Origin: Siphonodentalium dalli
Lineage: Eukaryota > Mollusca > Scaphopoda > Gadilida > Siphonodentaliidae
DNA length: 64,000 bases
NCBI GenBank assembly: GCA_032622095.1
Contig: CP136066.1
Location: 59,238,609 to 59,302,608 of the forward strand
Reading direction: 5' to 3'
Every line of letters begins with the position of its first letter. The stretch's first letter is position 1. The translations under genes were made by a program, and so were the position numbers. The notes under the pieces were generated by a model, which worked only from the letters and a program-made list of their open reading frames with translations, did no database searches and was not told the origin of the DNA. Below are positions 18,216 to 27,750 of this stretch, piece by piece.

Positions 18216-21050
18216 AAAAAGGTTACTTTTTTCCAAGTGGTCACAGTTTTTTCCTCTTACAACATTTCTGCAATATAATTGCCTCAACGTGTTCAGCATC
18301 ATTGTTATGGTATGTGTGACACTTAGGTCAGGGCTTATGGGGGGGGGGGGGGTAGTTAGTGTGGATATAGCCATAATGCTTCTCAGAAATCCCGGTTACA
18401 AACCAACACTCACAATTTCGTCTTTTGCATCAGATCACATTGTCAAGTACCAACGCCACTGGTTCAAGATGAAAATGGACAGTTATGACACCCATGATTT
18501 AAGGTAATTACAAATGAATAAAGATACTCATTTATATCATTAATGTTTACTCATTAGGCCAATAGGGTAGATACACACATGCATGTAATGTCTGTATGTA
18601 AAATACATGTATTTTACATGGCCACACCAATAATTGACAACATTAGTCTCCTGCGCCCAAGAGGTTCATTGTTAACAGGCCAGACAAGTGAGTAGTGATA
18701 AGCGAAGTAAAACTGTCTGCTATCAGGACATTTAAGGCCAACCCAAAACATGTCTTCTCTTACGGATGCGGAAATTAGCCAAGTCTATGTGATATCTGGC
18801 ATTTTATTAATGCACAAACAACAGAAGCTATACAGGCTTGATATTAAACAATTTCGACCATGATGCTTGTTTGGCGTGGGGTCGCGAAAGCTTCAAATCG
18901 CTAAGGGACTTAATTGAATGCATCGGTCGGAATAAACTGGGAAAAAAGGTACAATTTAATATGTTTTAGTTGAATACCTCAGAGTTAGCCACACCGTCTG
19001 GTAGCTTTCGGGATCACATATAGCCCCAAGTTGATGGAAATCCTGATCCACCACTGCTATGAATATCAAGATGACGATCATCTGAGAGGATTGGTAATTA
19101 TTTAAATAGAACGTCCACCATATGGGTTATCCCACGAACAAATATTTTAAGTGGCCTGGCGACTCGGTCTAAGATAGCGGTTTAACTATATTCCGACTTA
19201 ATAGACCATTCCCGGGCCGGGTTACAATAAATCAGTGCCCTTTATTACCTCCCTTCCAGTTGGCCATAAGAGTGCGCTGTTAATTAGCGTGTTATCTCAC
19301 CGGAAGGTATGGTCTCATTTCGATCAACGCCGCATTGCATATATGCATGAAACATGTATGTAACTAATAAATGGGATGTAATTAAGAGCATAACATCGAC
19401 CAATCTGGCATTAATTTGTAGATACTATTATCTAAATCCAGTGAATTCAATGCCACAACTTTTTTTTAACAAATCTGTTATAGTATGGGAAAAGGATTAC
19501 TATTGTTTGATGCCCGGTAGTCATTGTTACAGACAAACATAAAGTGCGAATGTCGCGGTGTGTGATTTCCGCCCCATATGTAATTTAGACATGCATCCCT
19601 TGATTCTGAATAAATGATCAATTGTATAGGCCCTATCAAATGGTGTGTAAACACCAAATCAAACTCCAGGTCCCATACACGATAAACACACGAAGAAAGG
19701 ATGCCGAAGATAACAACATGAAGCCAGTGTTTTCATTCTATCTTTTTGCCGAAGAAACATGGTTCATCATGATTTGAATCATTCGAACACAATTAATCTG
19801 GAGATCGGAATGATTCCGTCACTGTTTTCGAAATTGTTTGTTATCTTTATGTGTTTCTCTCCTGTTTCGATCGATTCAAGGGTAACTTAGTATATATAGC
19901 CATTTTGAGGCGACATTTGCGAATATTTGAATCGAGCGCCGACAATACACAGATAATTTGCTTGTTGAAATGTCAGTGAGTAAAACAAATTTCAAGAGTC
20001 AGGTTAAAAAGCATTTTTTGAATGTCAGTTTTATTATATAATTTGCAAGAGTAACTCATGATAAACAATTTATGAAAATAATTTAGATGAATAATAGAGA
20101 TTTATGTATACAATATAGATGAATCATAGAGATTTATGTATATAATGGAACATAATTATAGGCTACGTGTGCCTCGACAGACAACTTGATTATTTGCAAG
20201 ACAAACAGGGAATTCATCTATTGTACACAACAAAATAAATCACTGTCTAAAGTGCTTTTTCGTGGGTCACTTATGTGTATTTGTAATAAATTTAGGAAAA
20301 TCAGCATTTTGTAGCTATTATTTTCACAATTATGTTAATGACATTTCGCTGCGATCTGTTTACAAAAAGAACCCTACATTGCTGTAACGTGATGTCTGTT
20401 TCTCACCTCCAACACAGAAGAGCTTTCAATTTATTTTAACTCGGAAATGGTCTATTGGAACTAGAACCAAGTGCAGTCAACACGTCGGCAATGATTGGGT
20501 TGTCAGTGGACACATATTGCATTGTCTGTATGATCCATGTAAAACGCCAAATACACGATAATTACATATATTACATGCATGTGTGTATCCACCCTTAGAC
20601 GTGATCAGACAGCATAAGAGGCAAAACATGGAAATCCCATCATGCTAGAAAGTATTGAATGCTATTTAAAGCCACATCCAGATTTTTGTTTGATTGTTTA
20701 GTTTAATTTTTTTAATTTTTAATTTTTTTGGACACAATTTCACATCAAAGCCATATGAATGCTGATCAATCTGTTAAAAGCCATGTTGTCAGATGGTATA
20801 AGATCGTGTGGGTCCATTACTATTTAGCATAAATGTTTTGGCTAAATTTGTATTTTATGTTTTCGATACAGTTGTATTTAAAGTGATTACAGACAAGCAT
20901 TTGAAATATGGTAAAATGTTCATATAACTTGTTTACAAGTCATGAATCAATTGATAAACAAAAACAAACAGGATAACAATGGGTGCTGCAGGTTTATACG
21001 ATTCTTATCTGTTCTCAGACTTTATAACTGAAACAAATACCAAGCCTAAA
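18216..21050. other. Non-coding or unrecognised stretch
   Basis: I see no supportable gene. Small items: a G homopolymer at 18340-18352; a 37-codon frame at 18750-18863 (MSSLTDAEISQVYVISG...) with an acceptable start context but no continuation; and a short direct repeat, AGAGATTTATGTATA, at 20116 and 20146. Confidence 0.4.
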
Positions 21051-21054
21051 TGGT

Positions 21055-21235
21055 GTGAGACTACAGATTTTTAGGTAAAACGTGGGTGGGTACCTTGCAT
21101 GAAATTGGAAAAAAATTCCTTCAAATAAGGGGTGATTTGGCTGGATTTTGAGGTTAAAAGGGGGTGGGTACCCCGCATGAAATTGGAAAAAAAATTCCTT
21201 CAAATAGGGGGGTGGTGGGTACACAAGAGGCGGAA
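21055..21235. repeat. Tandem duplication rich in G runs and GAAATTGGAAAAAAA
   Basis: 'GGTGGGTACC', 'GCATGAAATTGGAAAAAAA' and 'TTCCTTCAAATA' occur twice, offset by about 70 bp, with a third partial unit ('GGTGGTGGGTACAC'). In reverse it reads as Pro/Phe/Tyr-rich sequence, which I regard as spurious. Confidence 0.75.
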
Positions 21236-21289
21236 AAAAAAATTCAGGTTTCGATAACACGGCACTTCTGCAGCCTCTGTTCATTCGAG

Positions 21290-21445
21290 AAAGTATAATA
21301 TATTCAAAATATCTATAATTATGCGTGATTTTGTCACAAAAATGATTATTTTCAATCATCAGGAACCGTAACACATCAGGCAAGAACCAGGCGATAGAAC
21401 GACTTCCGATGTAACAGTTCCTACACAGTGCATTAAGGTAGTGCA
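21290..21445 (-). repeat. Dispersed repeat, copy B (inverted partner of 15455-15605)
   Basis: In reverse this reads 'GCACTGTGTAGGAACTGTTA', 'CATCGGAAGTCGTTCTATCG' and 'TACGGTTCCTGATGATTGAA', closely matching copy A. It ends about 40 bp before the inverted-ended element at 21481. Confidence 0.75.
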
Positions 21446-21480
21446 CGCACACAAGGCTAATTTCAACATTGATGATAATC

Positions 21481-22703
21481 CAAGTTTCCTTCGACGTAAA
21501 CCAGCCAGTGAAATCGGTTGGAAAAATGTTGTTTTAAGTCGAAGTCCCGCGTATATGTATTTCTATGTCACATGAAAACCATATTATAACGACCCCGCTC
21601 GGCGCGCTTGCGGGTCGTGTATAGGTAACATGCGGGCGTACGCACTTGGGACGTCACACATAAATGACAGTATACCGTGAAGGAGAAAATTTTAGCGAAC
21701 CAACATTTTCACGAAATATCACGTGACTTCCGGTAGTTGTTTCACAAAATCGCGGAATCGGCAATGAAACGAATTTGCTACTTCACAACTTCCGATATAT
21801 GGCAATAGACCACTGAAGTATGTATTTAATTATAAATAGTAAGTTGTTATGGATATGTCCTGCATAGGTTCGTATTAGATCAATTTCATTTGTTAGCTAA
21901 ATGAAGGCAGTTACGGCGTCATGACGTCAACACGTCATTTGTCTCTGCGGGCCAGAATCCAGAATGATTGAACATGTCATGTCGTCTTCGCGGTCAACTG
22001 ATTTCACCTTAATTAATCAAGCATTCGCTGACATGCGTATAGGTCTAATATATATGCATATCATTTCATGACTATTTGCACGATCCTTCGCATTGTCCGT
22101 CTTCTTACTATTATGCCGGGGTCGTTCCATGTGCCTTGCATATTATCATATTATCATTAAAAAAAGCCATTACATATTTCCTTATCTCTCAATAGTTACA
22201 TATCACTTGGAATCGCGCCAACAAAATGACCGCGCGCCTTTACATTGGTTTAGATGGATTAATACTATTTCGAAAAGCCGCGCACTAAAACAACACCAGA
22301 AAATGAAAAATGATTTTTTGTTCACAAAACCTAAATTCTTGGCCAACTTCATGTTTACAAGAACACGAACTCATTGACCTGGCAAATTGACCGCGTGTAT
22401 TAAATGTAAAGAAACGGAGGTTGCTTCTAATTGTGCGTCATATTCGATGCGCAATTTAACACGACAGTTAGATAAAACACCTCATAATGACCGTAAGATG
22501 TCACTCTTTTCCATAAATACATAGCATCATGCATTGATTTGTCCGGTGAAATCGATTAAAATTTACGAAATTTCTGCAACTGGATCTGGGCATTTATAAA
22601 GTCTGCTATCGAAATATATATGCATGCATACATGCGGGCTTCGACGAAACACAGCAATATCCTAACTGACTTGACCAGCTGGTTTATGTCGAAGGAAACT
22701 TGC
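21481..22703. mobile_element. Element of about 1.2 kb with long imperfect terminal inverted repeats
   Basis: The left end, CAAGTTTCCTTCGACGTAAA followed by CCAGC, pairs with the right end, GCTGGTTTATGTCGAAGGAA followed by ACTTG. Pairing continues inward: 'AAGTCGAAGTCCCGCGTATA' at the left against TCGTCGAAGCCCGCATGTA at the right in reverse, giving arms of roughly 80 bp. The interior contains a GC-rich hairpin at 21597-21629 (ACGACCCCGC...GCGGGTCGT) and no ORF of note. I could not identify a clear target duplication, so the class is open. Confidence 0.6.
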
Positions 22704-23640
22704 ACTACATATCGATTATAATTGTAATTTTTTCAGAAACTGAATCCAGAATTGAAGCTATGTCCGTCCAATTTATAGATTCACAGAACAGCTGCAAGGA
22801 GCACGTATCTATCGTGTATGAACTCCTTTGTTTTGCAGGAAAATATAACATTAAAGACCCATTTAATTTTCGAGTCACCGATTATTGTTTGATAATGCCT
22901 TGATATACGGTTTTAATAACAATCTATGACATAAAATATGATTAAAATACTATAATTCATCACCATTTGAAACGTCTGTGTCTCAGAATGTGCCCATAGA
23001 GTAATAGAAAATAGCTGAAATCATAGAAATATTTCCCCCGTTTCGCTCCAAGAATGCAACATAATTCACACTAAGGTATAGAGTTATTCCCCTTCCATTG
23101 AAAATAATAGACTTTGCAGTACAGTCTAGATTAAACTTAAGCACAGTAAACACGTCGGTACCTCAACAAAAACAACATGTTCATAGTTTATTACAGCGGA
23201 GAAGTTGATAGTACTATGTTTTGGCGCATATCTCCTACTATATATTTTGAGACTTTCGTATATAAATATAGAAATATATGTGTTCTTTATAGAATCGAAA
23301 ACGGCTGCACATATTAAGCTCAAACTTCCTATCTAAGGATAAAACCCACGGGAATGGTCGTCGCGGCGTTTTGGAGAAGCTCCGACCACCCGTTCTTCAC
23401 TCCCAATCATCAAAATCACCGTCAACGGCACTACGGGGTTAATCGGGTTGATAGTTAAAGAGCGTTCCTATATATATATCCGCAGTGTAATTGATAAAGA
23501 GCGTATGTGCGTAAAGTGATTCTTACGTCTGTACACGGGCGTCAGCGTCGGTAACCAGACATGAGCGTGTTGTGTGATTCTTACGTACTTAGGGCTTCCT
23601 AGGAACGAGGATCGGGTCAGTTTTTCCGCCCTAGGCGATC
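22704..23640. other. Non-coding stretch with a fragment of a Helitron-related end
   Basis: No gene is supported. At about 23283-23345 'AGAATCGAAAACGGCTGCAC' followed by 'AAGCTCAAACTTCC' resembles the left end of copy 4 (GACTCGAACCGATTGAGCTC), so it is probably a truncated relative. Acceptor-like TTTTTTCAG (22729) and TTTTGCAG (22832) flank an open stretch, but no exon can be claimed. Confidence 0.4.
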
Positions 23641-23652
23641 TTCACCTTGAAA

Positions 23653-23692
23653 CGGGTACCCACAAATGATGAAACGGGTACCCACAAATGAT
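23653..23692. repeat. Direct repeat of GAAACGGGTACCCACAAAT
   Basis: The same 20-21 bp occurs twice without a gap immediately before Helitron-related copy 4. Confidence 0.9.
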
Positions 23693-23958
23693 ATATATCT
23701 GTGTGTCCTTTATTGACTCGAACCGATTGAGCTCAAACTTGCTACCTACGGGAAGTGTCATGGGTGGGTTAAATTGTGACCCCGACCTGACCTTGACCTT
23801 TAAAATGATCAATTCAAGGTCAAATCGGGTAAAACTGGCGGATTTCGACGAATTGAAAAAACAAATAATTAAAATAATTCATTCATTAAAAAAATTAAAA
23901 AAGCTTTTTCGAACAAAGCCATGAGACGAATGCCGCCAGTGGCGGGCTAACCTGCTAG
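23693..23958 (+). mobile_element. Helitron-related element, copy 4 (short, no internal array)
   Basis: The left end, TGTGTGTCCTTTATTGACTC then 'GAACCGATTGAGCTCAAACT', matches the left-end motif of the family. One unit-like segment carries TGACCTTGA (23788) and TCAAGGTCA (23814). The right end has the hairpin CCGCC-AGT-GGCGG, then CTAG at 23955-23958, followed by a T. At about 265 bp it is effectively a single-unit version. Confidence 0.6.
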
Positions 23959-24335
23959 TATTTATATAACTGATTTGGGGGTTCGAAAACTAAGTGCATC
24001 GCAAAGAACCAACTACTTATTTGTTTGGTTCTTTGTGGGTTTACCTTGAAGAACCAAATGGGGACAAAGTTGTGAAGAACCCAATTGTTACAATTATGTT
24101 TTAGAGTGTATTGTTTGGAGACTTTCGGCTCCTGTTCCCCGAATTGTTTTGTTCGCATAGATTAAAGTGTGTACAAATAAACCATAGATAAATTAAATAT
24201 GTTTACGACTATATTAGTGTAAAAATATAATAATCCAAATTCGAACATGCGTGGGTTGCTGTGTCACGTTCACACAGCTGGAAACGATGAAGGGTTACGC
24301 CACCAAACAATAAAAGAAACGAAAACTCTTGCGAT
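23959..24335. other. Non-coding stretch
   Basis: No gene is recognised. 'AAGAACCAA' and 'TTTGGTTCTTTG' words at 24003-24055 form weak local inverted repeats. Confidence 0.45.
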
Positions 24336-24340
24336 GAAGC

Positions 24341-25055
24341 GGATAATGACTGCGGACACACGTACCACAGTAGCGATGGCATTGTATGTGTGACAATTTA
24401 TTATGGTGCAGTTTGGTGACAATTGGTCGTCATATTTCTGTGCCATAACTTGCCATGTTGCGCGCTGAGTTTCCGCACAACGAGCCGACTCGACCAATTA
24501 ACCCATTGCGTTTCACCATGCAAGGTTGATCTCTATTCATTACGCGTTGCTACATTGTATTCTCTACGAAAAATAAAATTGCACGATCGATCGTCCAGAA
24601 TTGTGTTTGACCGTGGCAATCCCTCATTCACTCACATATCATGCATGCAGTACGTTTTTTTGATATGATCTCAAGTCATGTTTATCCACTAATATTAATT
24701 TCATGCGTATTAAGACAGTTCCCCAACTGCGATTTTTATTTTGAGACGTTTAGTTCTCCGCATAATTCCGCTAATGTTATCATGTGGGCCAATGAAGCTA
24801 TGTCGGAACTGTTGGAGGAAATGCAGCTGCGAGAAAGTATCTGGAATAAGCGAACTATACAAGGACCAAAAACAAGAAAAATGCTGATTACAACGAACTT
24901 TGGAGGACACATTGTGCGAATATGCAGCGGGCGACATCGCTATCTATGGCATATTAACTATGACAACCAATTGTCACCAAACTCCACCATATATAATTGT
25001 CACACCTACTATGCCATCGCTACTGTGACACGTGTGTCCACAGCCAATAATGACA
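24341..25055. repeat. Inverted-repeat locus of about 0.7 kb (possible decayed DNA transposon)
   Basis: Left arm 24341-24450 and right arm 24940-25055 are inverted copies. The right arm reads 'ACCAATTGTCACCAAACT', 'AATTGTCACAC', 'ATGCCATCGCTACTGTG' and 'CGTGTGTCC', and the left arm gives the same words in reverse with modest divergence. The roughly 490-bp centre contains most of the open frame described next. Arms of about 110 bp around a frame fit a degraded DNA transposon, but terminal repeats and a target duplication are not clear. Confidence 0.65.
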
Positions 25056-25162
25056 TTTCTCCCCGCGTTCGAATAGAAATTCGTAGATGTGCCGTTTTGT
25101 CCAACACTTTTATCATATCAACACGAGAGCTAAGGTCAATTTATGTCGATAACATTATATGA
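24641..25162 (+). pseudogene. 173-codon frame with weak MADF/Myb-SANT-like segment
   Basis: The frame runs from a hydrophobic start through 'MWANEAMSELLEEMQLRES' and 'IWNKRTIQGPKTRKM', about residues 47-80. A Trp, then LL-x4-LRESIWNKR, followed by K/R residues resembles the first helices of MADF or Myb/SANT-like DNA-binding domains, which accompany PIF/Harbinger transposons. The second half lies in the right inverted-repeat arm and looks non-coding. The resemblance is by eye and covers only about 30 residues, so chance is a real alternative. Confidence 0.2.
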
Positions 25163-25429
25163 CTGAATATCATGTCTGCTCGATTACGTTGAGAAATAAT
25201 CGAATTACTTTATTTAATTTCGTTTTAAAATTTGGCAGCGTAGATACATTGAATACCGATAAGGGACGTACCTGAGGAGAACGGGGGCAGCACCGAAACA
25301 CATTCAAGCGATTAGAGTGTGAAGTAGTTTGTCGTTCATATTTTGACACATTACAGCTGCATGCTGTCTACGACGAATTTCCCGTAAAAGTTGCCAGTGT
25401 GTGAACGTACCCTAATAAAATATAAAGGT
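25056..25429. other. Non-coding stretch
   Basis: Nothing recognised beyond short GGGACGTACC / GAACGTACCC words at 25263 and 25404 facing each other. Confidence 0.45.
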
Positions 25430-25685
25430 ACTTTTATTGATTGATTGTTTATTAGCAAATCCAACATTTAAGCTGGAACATAGCCAAACATATGTACATA
25501 TATATAAAACAATTTATACAAGCAATTTATACGTTAACAATTATCATATAATATTTTCATAACAAATTCACCATAACTAGACACAACACGTACAATCCAT
25601 TAACAGATACCTTGCATAATTATGCAATCTCCAATTGAGGGATGTGTCGCATTAGATAGCTAGAAATATTCGTTTCATCTATGTA

Positions 25686-26130
25686 TGTGACCCGCCATAT
25701 CAAATCTAGTCGTAAGTCGGATTTTTTTTACCCTGTGCCAATACATTCTCTAATATATGCGAGTCGACCATAGGTCGCCTCGCATATATAAGAGAATGCA
25801 TTGGCCTAACAATTTGTTATCATTTGTTTTAAATAAATGTTTCTTAAAATGTTTAGGACATAAAATAAAAAACATCTATTACCCTGCAGGGAGCCCCACA
25901 CATATATAGAAGCATATAGAAGAGTGTCGTCTGCTCATGTTTGTCTGGGGCTCTGTATGGGTGAAATTATAAAATTGTTAAAGAATACAAGAAAAAATTA
26001 TTAAAATTGTAAAAAATTGTTAGGCCAATGCATTCTCTTATATATGGTCGACTCGCATATATAAGAGAATGCATTGGCACAGGGTAAAAAAAATCCCGAC
26101 TTACGACTGGATTTGATATGGTGGGTCACA
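25686..26130. mobile_element. Palindromic MITE, copy 2 (TGTGACCCGCC family)
   Basis: 445 bp, flanked by TA on both sides (ATGTA at the left, TATTA at the right). The ends are inverted TGTGACCCGCCATATC, with one C/T change at the right end. Both hairpins are present: left at about 25738-25803 and right at about 26025-26078, the right one having lost part of its loop. The interior matches copies 1 and 3 closely. No ORF. Confidence 0.9.
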
Positions 26131-26132
26131 TA

Positions 26133-26603
26133 TTAAGTAATCTTTTGCAATGTCAATTTAATAAATATGCTCAGTCTTTTCAGAAAGATCATGTTTTCAA
26201 GAGAAAGTAGTCCATGGAATTTATTGCGGTTCGGATTATCCCAGTAATATATTGGAATATAGAATTCGCGTAAATCTTTCAGCTCTTGGCATATGATCAT
26301 AAAATGGTACTCATCACATGGGCTATTGCTGCACAAAACACAGTTTAAATCATTATTATATCTTTTCCTTTTCTATTCTTTTCAACTGGCAAATTATGGT
26401 TGGGTGTTCGTACATATTTTCAGTAAGAAGTTAGATAAATGGGCTGGCAAATATACTAGATATCGATTCATTTTAATGTCCTTTACGTTGCTGTAGAATA
26501 AAGCTCTGGTAGATGAGGATGACTTCAGACTGTCGTAAAGTTTACGTTCATAATTTTTAATCAGTTGAATTTTTATGTATCTTAGCGCTGTCTTGCCTAG
26601 CAA
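26133..26603 (-). pseudogene. LINE ORF2 C-terminal remnant
   Basis: About 150 codons are split by at least one frameshift near 26337-26394, where stops separate 'YLPAHLS' from 'LNCVLCSNSPCDEYHF'. It is recognisable as the end of a LINE ORF2 by the Cys/His knuckle and flanking hydrophobic pattern. It differs in sequence from the LINE at 1-3287 and from the two LINEs at 34-38 kb. Confidence 0.75.
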
Positions 26604-26733
26604 TAGCGGTTTGAAACCTCAAGCTGTGCGAACTTAAATGTACGCTTTGTGTTTATTTCGGTGAATCAAATTGATAGGTGAGTGTAGACACTGAGCACGA
26701 TTGAAGCGTCGTCAACTCTTTTGAAGACTACTC
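26604..26733. other. Short spacer between LINE fragment and fold-back element
   Basis: Nothing recognised. Confidence 0.4.
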
Positions 26734-27750
26734 GGGACATGACAATCTGCGGGATGGGATGGGATATGGGACAAAACGACAATCTGCGGGACAGAATTTC
26801 AAATTGCGTGGGACGGCCGATATCTCGAGGAATACAGGGCGTAGGGGGGCTCATTTTGGTGTCTAACGAAAGGCCCACGTTCGCCCTATCCAAACATATT
26901 AACCCCGCCACTGATCGGACATCAGAAGTTGCATTATTTGACCGACAACTGACCTAACATGGGGTGGAATTTGGGATAGCATGACAATCTGCGGGACAGG
27001 ATTTTCAAATTGCGTGGGACGGCCGATAGCTCGAGGAATACAGCGCATAGAGGGCTACTTTTGGTGTCTAACGAAAGGTCCACATTCGCCCTATCCACAC
27101 ATATTAACCCCGCCACTGACCGGACACCGGAAGTTACATTATCCTGTCGACAACTGACCTAACATAAAATGCCATAAACACGAAAAACTGCGTTCGACAT
27201 TAATGTTTAGAATTTTGATTTCTCGATGAATACACTAGCAAACAACAAGTTTTAGGTATCAAATACCGCAGTGGAATACTGTGCATTCGTTTTTAGCTAC
27301 AATATGGCTGTTTTAGTGCGAATATTGTAATGGCGAACACGCAAACACGCTCCGATAAAACAGCTAAAAATAGACTCGATGTTTACAATTACAGTATCGA
27401 TTTCAGTCGGTATATTCAATATAATGGGGCGTATAGTATATCAAAATGTAGAATTAGACACAGGGAATGTATTTTTTTCCAGATGGGTCCACCAGGCGGT
27501 GAAATTGTTGCAGAAATTCGCTCCAAGATATTCGCACTTATTTTTATTTCAGTTGTGACTAAAAGCCCAGATGCCGGAGCCCAGCGACTAAAAGCCAAGT
27601 TATAAAATAGATCAACTGGTTTGAACGAATGAATATGTCAATGGTAAGACTATTCAAAAGAATATTCAAATCAAATAGTGTTTATAGACTTAAAAACTTA
27701 TGTGTCCGCCATTCATATATGCCGTGAAGTTCTCATATTATCTCCCAGTA
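26734..27750 (+). repeat. Left arm of the fold-back element
   Basis: Two subterminal units begin GACAATCTGCGGGACAG, at 26781 and 26983. Each runs through 'ATTGCGTGGGACGGCCGATA', 'TCTAACGAAAGG' and 'CGACAACTGACCTAACAT'. Unique inner sequence follows, with 'CGTTCGACATTAATGTTTAG' and 'CAAACAACAAGTTTTAGGTA'. The frame at 27330-27605 opens ATGGCGAACACG and its first roughly 49 codons are preserved in the right arm. In the right arm it is then cut by an indel in a poly-T run, so coding function is doubtful. Confidence 0.85.

Larger units (their letters stand above)
25430..26603 (-). mobile_element. LINE 3' fragment, interrupted by a MITE
   Basis: On the minus strand two out-of-phase frames carry typical LINE C-terminal sequence. 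The first (26603-26394) has 'GKTALRYIKIQLIKNYERK' and the second (to 26133) has 'DEYHFMIICQELKDLREFY'. The second includes the CxxC...DEYHF...C knuckle and the usual 'YYW...PNRNKF' follow-on. A palindromic MITE (25686-26130) sits in the following 3' region. Beyond it, an AATAAA in minus orientation at about 25450 may be the end of the element. The upstream RT is absent, so the copy is 5'-truncated. That the 3' UTR continues past the MITE is an inference. Confidence 0.65.

Noticed and set aside
18750-18863. 37-codon frame MSSLTDAEISQVYVISG...
   Set aside because: The start context is acceptable and a loose resemblance to transposase N-termini was considered, but there is no continuation in any frame and no splice donor.
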